Below are positions 51,834 through 61,239 of a stretch of 64,000 nucleotides of DNA, piece after piece. The notes beneath the pieces are model-generated. The model had not been told where the DNA came from, searched no databases, and saw nothing but the letters and a program-made list of their open reading frames with translations. The stretch is taken from positions 1 to 64,000 of the forward strand of contig CAYRDX010000005.1 of NCBI GenBank assembly GCA_964423205.1, written 5' to 3'. How positions within the stretch are numbered: position 1 is the stretch's first letter; every line of letters starts with the position of its first letter. This DNA is from UBA6168 sp964423205. GTDB lineage: Bacteria > Bacteroidota > Bacteroidia > Chitinophagales > Saprospiraceae. The position numbers and the translations under genes were made by a program.

Positions 51834-53180
51834 TCAATTGAGAATTACCCTGGCGTATTGAGTACTTTTTCCGTATTCAATCCTCAGCAAATACAGTCCT
51901 GGAGGATTATTACCAAATTGAATGGGAAGAGCTGTCGAATGAGCAGATTTCTCAAAAGGACCTTCATTTTGGACCTTCCTTCCAAAAGCATCATAAGCTG
52001 AAACCCTGATAAGGCCGATATATTCGCCATGCAGAATCAACGATGTTTGATCGTCTGTGGGATTTGGAAAAACCTGAAAACTCATTTCAGTAAATACGGA
52101 ACTCTCAGCAGATGTTAATGAGCATTGCGTTTGGATGTGCCTATTGATACTGTCCCGGATGGAAGGTAAAAGCGGGTACAACATGTCTCCCGGGCAACTG
52201 GTACTGCAACCATCCCTGTGCCCTGAAACGATATTCAGATTCAAACCTGAACTGGAATGGAAGCCAGCACCCAATGGATCAATACCTGCATCGCAAGCCT
52301 TCCAGGCATACAAATCCTTCAGGCTTTTAAGAGAAGAAGCAGAAGGTGCAACTGTCATGAAATTTCCCAGAACGCACACCCCGGCAGTGCCCGTATTTTT
52401 TCCACAAAAATGTGCACCCAAAATATTGTCTCCTCTACCTTCATAAATCACTCCGTTTGGGTCTATCAACCAGTTGTAACCGATATCACTCCAAAGATTG
52501 ATATTGACATGAAAGTCCCAAATGGAGCGTACAACAGCAGCCCAATCGGAGGAAGAATTCGTTCCGGCTGAGTGGTGAACAATCAGATGTGTGACCTTTG
52601 TGGTTGATGTCACGGGTTTGCAACTTCCATCCGGGCACCAAAAGGAACGAAGCTTTATTTCAGGTCTGACACAAAGACATGACAAATTTTGGTTACCCCC
52701 TGCAAGTTGGTTCACCTTGTTTTCAGCTTTAGTGATTCCCGGATGGTAAAAATGAATTTCCAGATCATTCAGTACTTCGGCAGATTGGCAGCTAATGGTG
52801 AAATACTCAGCCTCCGATTCAATAAAATACAATTCGCTGACTTTTCGGGAACCACTGAATTCACCGTGTTCATGAAGGCCTACCTCAATTTTTTCTTTCT
52901 CTGTGCCGGCATCATAAAATGAAAGCTGGATAAAGGGGATTTTATCACTATTGGATTTCCAGACAACTGATACCGCAATGAAAGGCTTGTTTGGCCAATC
53001 CGGCATTTCCAGAGCTTTGGTTTTCCAAATGTCTGAGCCGTCCTGCCCTCTTGTGGTAACTTGGATAAAATCCGATTGATTGAGGTGAACGACTTGCCTT
53101 TTGGAAGAAGGAACACTCTCCTGAGCAACCGCCACCTTAAGCAGGAGACAAAAAAACAGACTGAACGAAATTTTTAACAT
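51834..53180 (-). CDS. PGRP-type N-acetylmuramoyl-L-alanine amidase with T9SS domain
   Basis: The 448-residue secreted protein has a signal peptide (to AVAQ) and an N-terminal beta domain of about 140 residues. The PGRP/amidase_2 domain shows zinc ligands His202 (LIVHHSAG), His321 and Cys329 (SGHRDGCSTSCPGD), with Tyr235. It ends in a T9SS type A sorting domain (FQVFPNPTDDQTSL ... PPGLYLLRIEYG). It cleaves peptidoglycan stem peptides and, being type IX cargo, may act on other bacteria or on debris; that role is inferred. Confidence 0.92.
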   Translation of the reverse strand: MLKISFSLFFCLLLKVAVAQESVPSSKRQVVHLNQSDFIQVTTRGQDGSDIWKTKALEMPDWPNKPFIAVSVVWKSNSDKIPFIQLSFYDAGTEKEKIEVGLHEHGEFSGSRKVSELYFIESEAEYFTISCQSAEVLNDLEIHFYHPGITKAENKVNQLAGGNQNLSCLCVRPEIKLRSFWCPDGSCKPVTSTTKVTHLIVHHSAGTNSSSDWAAVVRSIWDFHVNINLWSDIGYNWLIDPNGVIYEGRGDNILGAHFCGKNTGTAGVCVLGNFMTVAPSASSLKSLKDLYAWKACDAGIDPLGAGFHSSSGLNLNIVSGHRDGCSTSCPGDMLYPLLPSIRDSINRHIQTQCSLTSAESSVFTEMSFQVFPNPTDDQTSLILHGEYIGLIRVSAYDAFGRKVQNEGPFEKSAHSTALPIQFGNNPPGLYLLRIEYGKSTQYARVILN

Positions 53181-53435
53181 TTTTATGATTCCAGTATTAA
53201 TTGGCTAATAGCCAGATATTCAAAATAATAATCCACGTCTTTTCGACATCGTTATTTATTATTCCGAATACCAAAAAGACATCGAAATAATCAAAAACTT
53301 TTATCATTTGTGGCGATCAACATTTCAAACTCTACACTTCCATATTGTTGCCTAAAAGTAATTTCTTTGTAGTGATTCTATCAAAAGAACTTTGAAATTC
53401 AGCAAGTATCTTCTTTTCAAAAATTCAAAAAAGCG

Positions 53436-54389
53436 ATGATCAAAATTTTAGTTAATGATGGCATTCACCCCGACGGTAAACTTCTTTTAGAAGAAGCAGG
53501 ATACCTGGTTGATGACTTTAGAACTCCACAGGAAGAACTGCTTAAAGTATTGCCATCCTATGATGTCATCATTATCAGAAGTGCAACTAAGGTTCGCAAA
53601 GATCTTATCGATGCTTGTCCGAATCTCAAAGTAATAGCGAGGGGAGGTGTAGGGCTCGACAACGTCGACGCTGAATATGCCCGAAGCAAGGGCATCAGTG
53701 TTTTTAACACTCCCAATGCTTCGTCAAGAGCAGTCGCAGAATTGGTTTTTGGCCATATATTATCATTAGCCAGAAGTTTGCATCTCTCCAACTTTGAAAT
53801 GCGCAAGAATGGAGAAATTGCTTTTGACAAGTTGAAAAAATCGTATTCCGGGGGAATACAGTTGCGTGATAAAACGCTTGGCATTATTGGTTTTGGCAGG
53901 ATTGGTCAGGAAGTTGCACGCATCGGCATCGGCCTTGGGATGAAAATAGTAGCCACAGACATCGTCGTCAGTGAAGCCGATATAGAAATCAATGTATTTA
54001 AGAGCCAGGACGTCAGCCTGGAAGTAAAACTGGAAACCACTTCCTGGGACGAGGTACTCAGAAAGTCGGATTTCATTACTCTTCATGTTCCTGGCGGAAG
54101 CAAACCCTTAATTGGAAGGGATGAATTCCTGAAAATGAAAAAGGGAGTCATCATCATCAATACCGCCCGAGGTGGTACCATTGATGAAGACGCACTGCTC
54201 GATGCCATTCACGAGGGAATAGTTGCAGGCGCAGGCATGGATGTTTTTGTAGGTGAACCAAAACCCAGAGCTGAGCTACTTGAAAATCCAAGAGTTTCAC
54301 TGTCTCCACACATTGGCGGCTCCACTCACGAAGCACAGTCTGCAATAGGCATGGAACTCGCCGAGCAAATCATGGAATTGTTTGGCTAA
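53436..54389 (+). CDS. serA: D-3-phosphoglycerate dehydrogenase-like
   Basis: This NAD-dependent D-2-hydroxyacid dehydrogenase of 317 residues has GFGRIGQEVARIG (nucleotide binding) near residue 154, NTARGGTIDE with catalytic Arg, VFVGEPKP with Glu, and SPHIGGST with His. IARGGVGLDNVD is typical of SerA. The regulatory ACT domain is absent, as in short bacterial forms. The serine biosynthesis role is likely; another hydroxyacid substrate cannot be excluded. Confidence 0.85.
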   Translation: MIKILVNDGIHPDGKLLLEEAGYLVDDFRTPQEELLKVLPSYDVIIIRSATKVRKDLIDACPNLKVIARGGVGLDNVDAEYARSKGISVFNTPNASSRAVAELVFGHILSLARSLHLSNFEMRKNGEIAFDKLKKSYSGGIQLRDKTLGIIGFGRIGQEVARIGIGLGMKIVATDIVVSEADIEINVFKSQDVSLEVKLETTSWDEVLRKSDFITLHVPGGSKPLIGRDEFLKMKKGVIIINTARGGTIDEDALLDAIHEGIVAGAGMDVFVGEPKPRAELLENPRVSLSPHIGGSTHEAQSAIGMELAEQIMELFG

Positions 54390-54647
54390 GAAGTAGTTAT
54401 TGCCCTAAAAATTTACCCTCCAACTTACCTGCAATTTTAAGGGTTTTCCTTTCATTTGTTTCTGGCTCTTTTTTAAATTAGCCTCTCATCCAACAATTGA
54501 GTTGGTTTGTTCGAGAACCCCCTAATAAAAGTAATCCGAAATGAAGAAAACAAGGGAAGATTCTTTGGATTAGAATACGTGTGACAAAAAGTAAAATTGA
54601 ATTTTGGAGGACCTTCCTTCAAAATTACAGTCGGGTGATTTCTTAGA

Positions 54648-54677
54648 AGAGCCGGGCAATAGCCTGTGCTCTTTTTT
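54648..54677 (+). terminator. Intrinsic terminator
   Basis: AGAGC...GGC pairs with GCC...GCTCT and is followed by T6. It lies in the 401-bp gap between serA and the ABC ATPase, well after serA; no gene is seen between 54390 and 54790. Confidence 0.6.
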
Positions 54678-54752
54678 AATTAGTCCGGTTATGTTGCGCA
54701 AAAGGAATCTTCAAAGCGATTTTAAACAAGCCCTGTGATTCCTGTTTCTTTT

Positions 54753-54760
54753 TACTTTTG
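54753..54760 (+). promoter_or_regulatory. -7 box before the LolD-like gene
   Basis: TACTTTTG matches TAnnTTTG, 30 bp before the ATG at 54791. The -33 element is unclear. Confidence 0.45.
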
Positions 54761-54790
54761 CACAGCTGATTTCAATAAAATTGCAACCTA

Positions 54791-55453
54791 ATGATTAAAG
54801 CCTCCGGAATCCATAAATCCTTTGGTGACCTGCATGTTCTGAAAGGTGTGGACATCTCTGTGGCTGAGGGTGAAATAGTAAGCATTGTTGGTAAATCCGG
54901 AGCCGGAAAAAGTACGCTTCTGCATATCCTGGGTACTCTCGACCAGGCCGATAAAGGCAGCATTGAATTGGATGGCACCAAAATAGCCACTTTGGGTATT
55001 AGGGAATTGTCAGATTTCCGGAATAAGAAAATCGGTTTCATTTTTCAGTTCCACCATCTTCTTCCGGAATTCACAGCCCTGGAGAATGTTTGCATGCCTG
55101 CCTTCATCCGCGGAGATTCCGAAAGCGAAGCGAGAAAAAGAGCCGCCGAACTACTCGGCTACCTCGGGCTTGAAGAAAGACTTCAGCACAAACCAACCCA
55201 ACTTTCAGGTGGCGAACAGCAACGTGTAGCTGTAGCACGTGCTCTGATGAACCAACCTTCTGTAATTCTTGCAGACGAGCCCTCAGGCAATCTCGACTCA
55301 GCCTCCTCACAGGAACTTCACCAATTAATTTTTAAACTCAGGCAGGATTTCAAACAAACCTTTCTCATCGTTACTCACAATAAGGAACTCGCAGAAATGA
55401 GCGACCGTACCATCGTAATGAGCGATGGAATGGTGATAAGGGATGAAGTTTGA
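54791..55453 (+). CDS. LolD-like ABC transporter ATP-binding protein
   Basis: This 220-residue ATPase has Walker A GKSGAGKST, the signature LSGGEQQRVAVARAL, and Walker B VILADEPSGNLD. Features of the MacB/LolD group are IGFIFQFHHLLPEFTALENV and a short C-terminus. It should energise release of lipoproteins from the inner membrane (LolCDE) or a related extrusion system. No permease gene is adjacent, which is common in Bacteroidota. Confidence 0.9.
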   Translation: MIKASGIHKSFGDLHVLKGVDISVAEGEIVSIVGKSGAGKSTLLHILGTLDQADKGSIELDGTKIATLGIRELSDFRNKKIGFIFQFHHLLPEFTALENVCMPAFIRGDSESEARKRAAELLGYLGLEERLQHKPTQLSGGEQQRVAVARALMNQPSVILADEPSGNLDSASSQELHQLIFKLRQDFKQTFLIVTHNKELAEMSDRTIVMSDGMVIRDEV

Positions 55454-55509
55454 AATTGGAAATTGGAAATTAAAAGTTGTCCGAGGAAAAGAATAGGCAG
55501 AGAAATAAG

Positions 55510-55583
55510 TGATCCCGACAGGACTCGAACCTGTGACCCTCTGCTTAGAAGGCAGATGCTCTATCCAGCTGAGCTACGGGACC
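55510..55583 (-). tRNA. tRNA-Arg (UCU)
   Basis: This is a 74-nt cloverleaf on the minus strand. The acceptor stem is GGTCCCG/CGGGATC. The D arm contains AGCTCAGCTGGATAGAGC. The anticodon stem TCTGC/GCAGA encloses CTTCTAA with anticodon TCT. The T arm contains GGTTCGAGTCC. The discriminator is A and CCA is not encoded. Confidence 0.96.
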
Positions 55584-55728
55584 GTCACTTTTTCAAAGAA
55601 GGATGCAAATGTAGAGTTTTTTCAAAAAAACCAATACCTGCATAATTATTTTGCCAAACACAAAGATTCTGACGTAAGTTCAGGTGAAGCAGGTTTTTTC
55701 GTATTTTCACTGGCCAAATCGACATACT

Positions 55729-56403
55729 ATGAGCCAGGTTAATATCGAGGAGAGCTGGAAAAAAATCCTTGCTGAGGAGTTTGAGCAACCCTATTTTGCA
55801 GAAATTACTGCTTTTCTGAAAACTGAACTCGCCGCCGGCAAGACCATATACCCTCCCGGGCCACTAATTTTTAACGCATTTAACACAACTCCATTTCAGG
55901 ATGTCAAAGTGGTCATTTTGGGCCAGGACCCCTACATCAAACCCGGAGAAGCAATGGGAATGTCATTTTCTGTTCCCAAAGGAGTCAGCATTCCTCCCTC
56001 CCTTCAAAATATTTTCAAAGAGTTGCACACGGATTTGAGTTGCAGCATACCCAATCATGGCGACCTCACAGAATGGGCTAATCAGGGGGTATTCTTGCTC
56101 AATGCATCGCTTACAGTTGAACGCGGTAAATCAAACTCACATGCCCGATGCGGTTGGCACCGGTTTACCAATGCCGTCATTCATTTGCTATCAGAGAATA
56201 AAGAAGGACTCGTTTTTATGCTTTGGGGGAATTTTGCAAAAGAAAAATCAGCACTTATTGACCCCTTCAAGCACCTTATTCTGGAAGCCGCTCACCCATC
56301 ACCACTTGCCGGAGGTGCGTTTTTCGGGTGCCGCCATTTCAGCAAGGCCAATGATTATCTGCTTAGCCAGGGAAAGCCGGGGATTAATTGGCAAATACAC
56401 TGA
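55729..56403 (+). CDS. ung: Uracil-DNA glycosylase (family 1)
   Basis: The enzyme removes uracil from DNA to start base excision repair. The 224-residue protein has motif A GQDPYI (Asp67 catalytic) and motif B HPSPLA (His189), with NASLTVERGKSNSHA between. The usual GQDPYH reads GQDPYI, a conspicuous change next to the catalytic pocket. ATG 55729 is used; a longer in-frame start at 55684 has no support. Confidence 0.94.
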   Translation: MSQVNIEESWKKILAEEFEQPYFAEITAFLKTELAAGKTIYPPGPLIFNAFNTTPFQDVKVVILGQDPYIKPGEAMGMSFSVPKGVSIPPSLQNIFKELHTDLSCSIPNHGDLTEWANQGVFLLNASLTVERGKSNSHARCGWHRFTNAVIHLLSENKEGLVFMLWGNFAKEKSALIDPFKHLILEAAHPSPLAGGAFFGCRHFSKANDYLLSQGKPGINWQIH

Positions 56404-56607
56404 GGTATATGTTGGTCATTCCTTAATTTGATCTTGCACTTTGTTTTCAGAATTGTCTCAGTAGATCAGGAATGAAGATGATTTTAAAAGTTTACCTGGT
56501 TTGACAATTGTAAATCCTTCTAACCAGTAAAGTTTTTCAGAGTCTTGAGAACTTTGAAAAACTGAATCATTACCAAAAGAAGATATTAGTGCTGACCAGA
56601 CATTAAT

Positions 56608-56725
56608 AAGTAATGAGTCAAAAATTAAGCAGCCAACTTGTTTTCTTAACATCCTGAAAATCAGGTGAAAAACTTTTGCCTTTTTGCCCCTTCGGGGTTG
56701 CCTTTTTACTTTTTACTTGTCCCTA
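56608..56725 (-). repeat. 118-bp-family dispersed repeat, copy D
   Basis: This copy has the same orientation as copy C, with the CCCCTTCGGGG hairpin, but several substitutions in the AACATCCTGAAAATCAGG part. It lies in the gap 56404-56920, which otherwise shows no gene. Confidence 0.88.
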
Positions 56726-56920
56726 AGAACAAACGCCTGCCAGGTCCAAAAGAAGCCATTTTTATTATTGACCAGGACGTCAAAAAAGGTCAATAACTCA
56801 TCTGTTGTGAAATTAATCTTTATTAAGTCTTCTAAAGAAGTTTAAGGAGTCGATTATTTAACTCATTTCCTTGCTTAACAAGTCATATTTCTGGGCATTC
56901 TAACCATAAAAACACCAGCC

Positions 56921-57613
56921 ATGAGTACAATTTCCAACAAAGTTCAGTCTTACTTCCAAACTCCTTTGCTTGTACTTGCATTGTTTGCAGCACTGTACGC
57001 ATTTAAGTTTACCGATACCAAAGACCGCACCGTCAGTGTCGCTGCGGATAAAATGAACATCTTTTACGTCGGGGTTGACAACCCCATTACGGTTGCGGTA
57101 GAAGGAATTAAAAACAAGGACGTAACAGTAAGTAGCAGCGATGTTAGATTAATGGACAAAGGAAAAGGAAGGTACATCGTTATCGCAGACCAGCCGGGAG
57201 AGGCTCAGATACAGGTTTCTGCCAAAGGTATGCAGCCACAGGTGCTGAAATTCAGGGTAAAGCGTTTCTCCGACCCAATTGCTACACTTGACAATCCCAA
57301 CTTTTATTTGAAAACTGAAGGTAACGTCAAAGCGGAAGATTTTAAAGAAACCGTCGGCATCTTACAATACATGTTCGGCTGTTTCGACTTCGACAACAAA
57401 CTAAAGGTCTCTGAATTTACCATACTGAAAGTGCCCAAAACTGGCTGTGTCGTTGAGGTATTTGTCAGAAATGGCAAGTTTAACGACGCAGCAAGGCAAT
57501 TAATAAACAGCGCTACCTCAGGAGATACTTTCTATTTTGAAACGATCATTTCCAGCATTGATGGGGGGTCATCGGAAAGAAAATTGAACAATATGGCGTT
57601 TACAATCAAATAG
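56921..57613 (+). CDS. Stand-alone GldM C-terminal domain protein
   Basis: The 230-residue protein has one N-terminal membrane helix (about 15-30), then two beta domains like the periplasmic end of GldM/PorM: ADKMNIFYVGVDNPITVAVEG and, later, FDFDNKLKVSEFTILKV with SGDTFYFE near the end. GldM is about 500 residues and works with GldL as the type IX motor. Here the long helical and N-terminal domains are missing, and gldKLN are not adjacent. It may be a paralogue that docks to type IX or gliding components; the role is unknown. Confidence 0.8.
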   Translation: MSTISNKVQSYFQTPLLVLALFAALYAFKFTDTKDRTVSVAADKMNIFYVGVDNPITVAVEGIKNKDVTVSSSDVRLMDKGKGRYIVIADQPGEAQIQVSAKGMQPQVLKFRVKRFSDPIATLDNPNFYLKTEGNVKAEDFKETVGILQYMFGCFDFDNKLKVSEFTILKVPKTGCVVEVFVRNGKFNDAARQLINSATSGDTFYFETIISSIDGGSSERKLNNMAFTIK

Positions 57614-57640
57614 CTGATTCCGTGTGGTTTTCCTGAAATT

Positions 57641-57730
57641 TCAGGGCTTTGGAAAATTAAAACCTTTAGCAAACATATTCTCCAATACCCCCTCCAGCGC
57701 CAGATTCGGCAGCGTCGCCACCAGCCCCGG
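57641..57730 (-). pseudogene. Relic of a second hutU 3' end
   Basis: On the minus strand this reads GLVATLPNLALEGVLEN, then MFAKGFNFPKP and a stop, matching the urocanase C-terminus LVVTLPNMVEEGVLEK but diverged. About 55 bp are alignable with 58500-58565 at the nucleotide level. Nothing further upstream of the gene remains. It lies between the GldM-like gene and the antitoxin. Confidence 0.75.
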
Positions 57731-57830
57731 TTTCTATTACCTTTTTGTTTGCTTTAGCTAATCAGTGGATTCGGCTAAACTAATGGCTTACTGGGTACGG
57801 GCAGTTCTGGAATTCTACCTGTTTTTCAGT

Positions 57831-57838
57831 TAATTTTG
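57831..57838 (+). promoter_or_regulatory. -7 box of the toxin-antitoxin pair
   Basis: TAATTTTG matches TAnnTTTG and lies 16 bp before the antitoxin ATG. No good -33 TTTG is seen. Confidence 0.45.
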
Positions 57839-57854
57839 CCAAAAACTGATAAAT

Positions 57855-58076
57855 ATGAGCCATCAACCTGCAACAGGACTTCCATTAAGCAATCTTCAAT
57901 TGGAGTTATTAAAACTTTATGCAGACAATATCTCTGAAAAAGATTTGAAAGCCATTCAACGGCTTATTGCCAGATATTTCGCTGAAAAAGCTACCGACGA
58001 AGCTGATAAAATCTGGGAAGATAAAAAGTATAATGCAGAGGAATTACTCAAACAACACAGCCGTACCCCTTATTAA
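57855..58076 (+). CDS. Antitoxin-like protein of a PIN-toxin pair
   Basis: The 73-residue, mostly helical protein (LSNLQLELLKLYADNISEKD, then a C-terminal KYNAEELLKQHSRTPY) has the size and layout of antitoxins encoded just before COG1569-type PIN toxins in Bacteroidota. The toxin ATG follows 11 bp after its stop. No DNA-binding fold can be assigned with certainty. It appears intact while its toxin is broken. Confidence 0.7.
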   Translation: MSHQPATGLPLSNLQLELLKLYADNISEKDLKAIQRLIARYFAEKATDEADKIWEDKKYNAEELLKQHSRTPY

Positions 58077-58087
58077 TCTTCCAAAAA

Positions 58088-58484
58088 ATGAAAGTGGTGC
58101 TCGATACCAACGTCTTGTTGGTAGCCATTTCCCGCAAGTCAGACTACTATTCCATCTTTGATGCCTTCCTTCAGGGCAAATTTGAGTTGTGTGTCACGAC
58201 TGATATACTGGATGAATAAGCTGGCAGAGAAATTTAGCCCCGGTGTAATGTTCAATACAATGGCTGCATTGGAAAAATCACCCGATGTCGTTTTTGTTCA
58301 AAAGTATTTCTTTTGGAATCTCATCACTGCCGACCCTGACGACAACAAGTTTGTAGATTGTTCGGTGGCAGCCTCCGCCAATTTCATTGTGACTGACGAT
58401 AAACATTTTCAGGTTTTAAAAAAAATTCCCTTCCCAACGGTGGCGGTTATTTCAGCACTTGAGTTCGTGAAAATGTTATCTTGA
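58088..58484 (+). pseudogene. PIN-domain toxin, frameshifted
   Basis: The first 43 codons read MKVVLDTNVLLVAISRKSDY and continue to TTDILDE, then hit TAA at 58217-58219. The homologous continuation KLAEKFSPG...ADPDDNKFVDCSVAA...VTDDKHFQVLKKI is in the +1 frame and runs to 58484. The acidic PIN residues are present across both frames (Asp6, then the DPDDNKF and TDDKHF regions). A loss of two bases (or equivalent) near 58218 explains the break. It overlaps the hutU 3' end by 9 bp. Confidence 0.85.
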
Positions 58485-60521
58485 ATTTTGCAAACCAGCC
58501 CCCTCACCCATCGCTTTCTCCAACACCCCCTCCTCCACCATATTCGGCAGCGTCACCACCAGCCCCGGGGTGCGTTCCATTTCCCGTTTGATGGCGAAGA
58601 TGGCTTCTTCGTTTCGAGCCCAGGAGCGGCGGGCAATGCCGTTGTTCACATCCCAGAAGAGCATGGATTCGAGGCGGCGCTGCGAGTCGGGTGTGCCGTC
58701 GAGCACCATCCCGAAGCCACCGTTGATGACCTCGCCCCAGCCTACCCCGCCACCGTTGTGCAGGCTCACCCAGGTAGCGCCCCGGAAACTGTCGCCGATG
58801 ACGTTGTGTACTGCCATGTCCGCTGTATAGCGGCTGCCGTCGTAAATGTTTGAGGTTTCCCTGTAGGGCGAGTCGGTGCCGCTAACGTCGTGGTGGTCAC
58901 GACCGAGTACGACAGGTGCTGAGACTTTGCCGGAGGCAATGGCGTCATTAAATGCATTTGCAATTTTAATGCGCCCCTCCGCATCGGCATAGAGGATGCG
59001 GGATTTTGAGCCGACGATGGGCAGGTTTTCGTTGGCGTTTTTTATCCAAAGGATGTTGTCATTGAGTTGACCCCTGATTTCGGCAGGGGCTGTGGTGTAA
59101 ATTTCTTCCAAAACCTGTGCGGCGATGGCGTCTGTTTTATCCAGATCCGCTTTCGAGCCAGAGGCGCAGACCCAGCGGAATGGTCCGAAGCCATAGTCGA
59201 AACACATTGGGCCCATGATGTCTTCGACATAACTCGGGTATTTGTAAATGCCCGTTTCTTCATTTTGCCATACATCCGCCCCGGCATTACCGGCTTCGAG
59301 CAGGAAGGCGTTGCCGTAGTCCCAGAAATACATGCCCCGCTCTGCCATGGTGTTTACAGCTTTCACATGGCGCACGAGCGATGCCCGGACGGCTTCCATG
59401 AAGGCGGGTTTATCTTTTGCCAAAAGTTTCTTGGCCTCCTCATAAGAGTATCCTACCGGGCAGTAGCCGAGGTCGTCGATATTGTGCAGGCTGGTCTGGT
59501 CGCTGCCGAGTTCGACGGGGATATTTTCCTCCACGAATTTTTCCCACAAATCCACGATGTTGCCGGCATAGACGAGGGCAATAGCTACCTTTTTTTTGCG
59601 GCAGTCCTCCAAACGGATGATGAGGTCGTTGAGGTTGGTGAAAACGTTTTCCCTATCGACATAACCATCGGTGATGCGCTGCTCTATGGTCTTTTCGTCC
59701 ACCTCTGCCAGCACCCCGACCGCCCCTGTGATGACCGCCGCTTTCGACTGTGCACCGGACATGCCGCCCAGCCCGGAAGTCACGAATATTTTACCTCCCA
59801 GGTCATCTCCCAGATTGCGCAGGCGACCGGCATTCAACAGCGTAATCGTCGTACCATGCACGATGCCCTGCGGTCCGATGTACATGAAAGAACCGGCCGT
59901 CATTTGCCCGTACTGCGTGACGCCGAGGGCATTGTACTTGTTCCAGTCTTCTTTTTTGGAATAATTGGGGATCATCATACCGTTGGTCACCACCACCCGG
60001 GGTGCATCCTTGTGCGAGGGGAAAAGCCCAAGCGGATGCCCTGAGTATAGCACGAGTGTTTGCTCGTCGGTCATTTCAGCTAGGTACTTCATGGTGAGCA
60101 GGTACTGCGCCCAGTTCTGGAAAACTGCTCCGTTGCCACCGTAGGTGATGAGTTCATGCGGATGTTTCGCCACTGTCGGGTCGAGGTTGTTTTGCACCAT
60201 AAGCATGATGGCAGCCGCCTGCTTCGAGCGGTGCGGGTACTCGTGGATGGGACGGGCATACATCCCGTAATCCGGGCGGAATCGGTACATGTAAATGCGA
60301 CCGTAGGTCTCCAGTTCTTCTGCAAATTCCCTTGCCAGCACGGCGTGATGTTTCGCCGGGAAGTAGCGCAGGGCATTTTTCACTGCCAGCTTTTTTTCTT
60401 CCTCTGTCAAAACGCCATCAATATTTCGCTTTGGGGCGTGGGAGATGGCGGGGTCGAAGGGCTTGGGGGTTGGCAGTGCCTCTGGAACACCATTTTTTAT
60501 TGCATGTTGAAAGGGTGTCAT
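58476..60521 (-). CDS. hutU: Urocanate hydratase
   Basis: This histidine degradation enzyme converts urocanate to imidazolonepropionate and uses tightly bound NAD. The 681-residue length matches the longer form seen in Bacteroidota rather than the roughly 555-residue type. Conserved blocks include YGGNGAVFQNWAQY, GGMSGAQSKAAVI, GYCPVGYSYEEA and GGGVGWGEVINGGFGMVLDG near residue 600. ATG 60521 is used. Other hut genes are not in the window. Its 3' end adjoins the toxin relic, and a second diverged 3' end lies at 57641. Confidence 0.96.
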   Translation of the reverse strand: MTPFQHAIKNGVPEALPTPKPFDPAISHAPKRNIDGVLTEEEKKLAVKNALRYFPAKHHAVLAREFAEELETYGRIYMYRFRPDYGMYARPIHEYPHRSKQAAAIMLMVQNNLDPTVAKHPHELITYGGNGAVFQNWAQYLLTMKYLAEMTDEQTLVLYSGHPLGLFPSHKDAPRVVVTNGMMIPNYSKKEDWNKYNALGVTQYGQMTAGSFMYIGPQGIVHGTTITLLNAGRLRNLGDDLGGKIFVTSGLGGMSGAQSKAAVITGAVGVLAEVDEKTIEQRITDGYVDRENVFTNLNDLIIRLEDCRKKKVAIALVYAGNIVDLWEKFVEENIPVELGSDQTSLHNIDDLGYCPVGYSYEEAKKLLAKDKPAFMEAVRASLVRHVKAVNTMAERGMYFWDYGNAFLLEAGNAGADVWQNEETGIYKYPSYVEDIMGPMCFDYGFGPFRWVCASGSKADLDKTDAIAAQVLEEIYTTAPAEIRGQLNDNILWIKNANENLPIVGSKSRILYADAEGRIKIANAFNDAIASGKVSAPVVLGRDHHDVSGTDSPYRETSNIYDGSRYTADMAVHNVIGDSFRGATWVSLHNGGGVGWGEVINGGFGMVLDGTPDSQRRLESMLFWDVNNGIARRSWARNEEAIFAIKREMERTPGLVVTLPNMVEEGVLEKAMGEGAGLQNSR

Positions 60522-60582
60522 GAAGCTTATTTTATTTAAACGCCAGGTCAAAAATCCAGAGCAAAAGTAAGTCTAATTCAAT

Positions 60583-61239
60583 TTATAATTTGCGGCAAAT
60601 GATAAAGTAATACCCCATCCACCGCATCATCATCCCCGTCAGATTCGTCATTAAGAGTGTTTTCCAATAGTAGTTTCTCCGCCAACTCCTACTTAGAAGC
60701 AGCCTTATTACAACAAAAGGAATATGCATCCCCGTCGGCACAGCCCTCCAACTGAGGTCTTCTGTTTTTACTTTTTCAATTCCAGCCTCAAAAATTGCTT
60801 TTTCAAAAAGAAGTAAAACCGGTATCTCCTCTACTGCCCAGAGCCGGGCAATTTTGCGGGATATTCTTTCAAAATAAGCAGGCATCGGGTGTTCTTTTTT
60901 TCTGAAAGCATCCACTACCACCAAGCTGCCACCAGGTTTCAGGATGCGGTACTGTTCCCGGATAAGATAAGAGCTGCCTTTTCTTTGCCGGCGGCATTTC
61001 AGGCACTTTCGAGACAAAATACGGCATCAGTGAAGGCATCCGGAATGGGCATAGCCTGAAAGTTACCTTTAAAGAGTTGGATGCGGTCGGTTAATCCCGC
61101 TTCCTCGTTTATTTTGATTCCCAAATCAAATAGGCAGGGGGAAAGAGTGACACCAGCTAAACGGAAGAGCGGTAACTTATGTGTTATGTAGCGCAGTGTT
61201 GCCCCGGCACCGCAGCCGGCCAGCCCCTCTTTCGGAACT
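60583..61239 (-). pseudogene. SAM-dependent methyltransferase, truncated and frameshifted
   Basis: The remnant starts inside motif I (AGCGAGATLRYITHKLP) and continues to FKGNFQAMPIPDAFTDAVFC, then reaches a TGA where ESAC is expected. After that KEKAAL is followed by a 5-bp duplication (TTATCTTATC near 60970), which shifts the frame before IREQYRILKPGGSLVVVDAF. The C-terminal part then runs open to 60583. The 5' end is missing and joined to transposase sequence near 61240. Small-molecule methylation was the likely former role. Confidence 0.85.
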
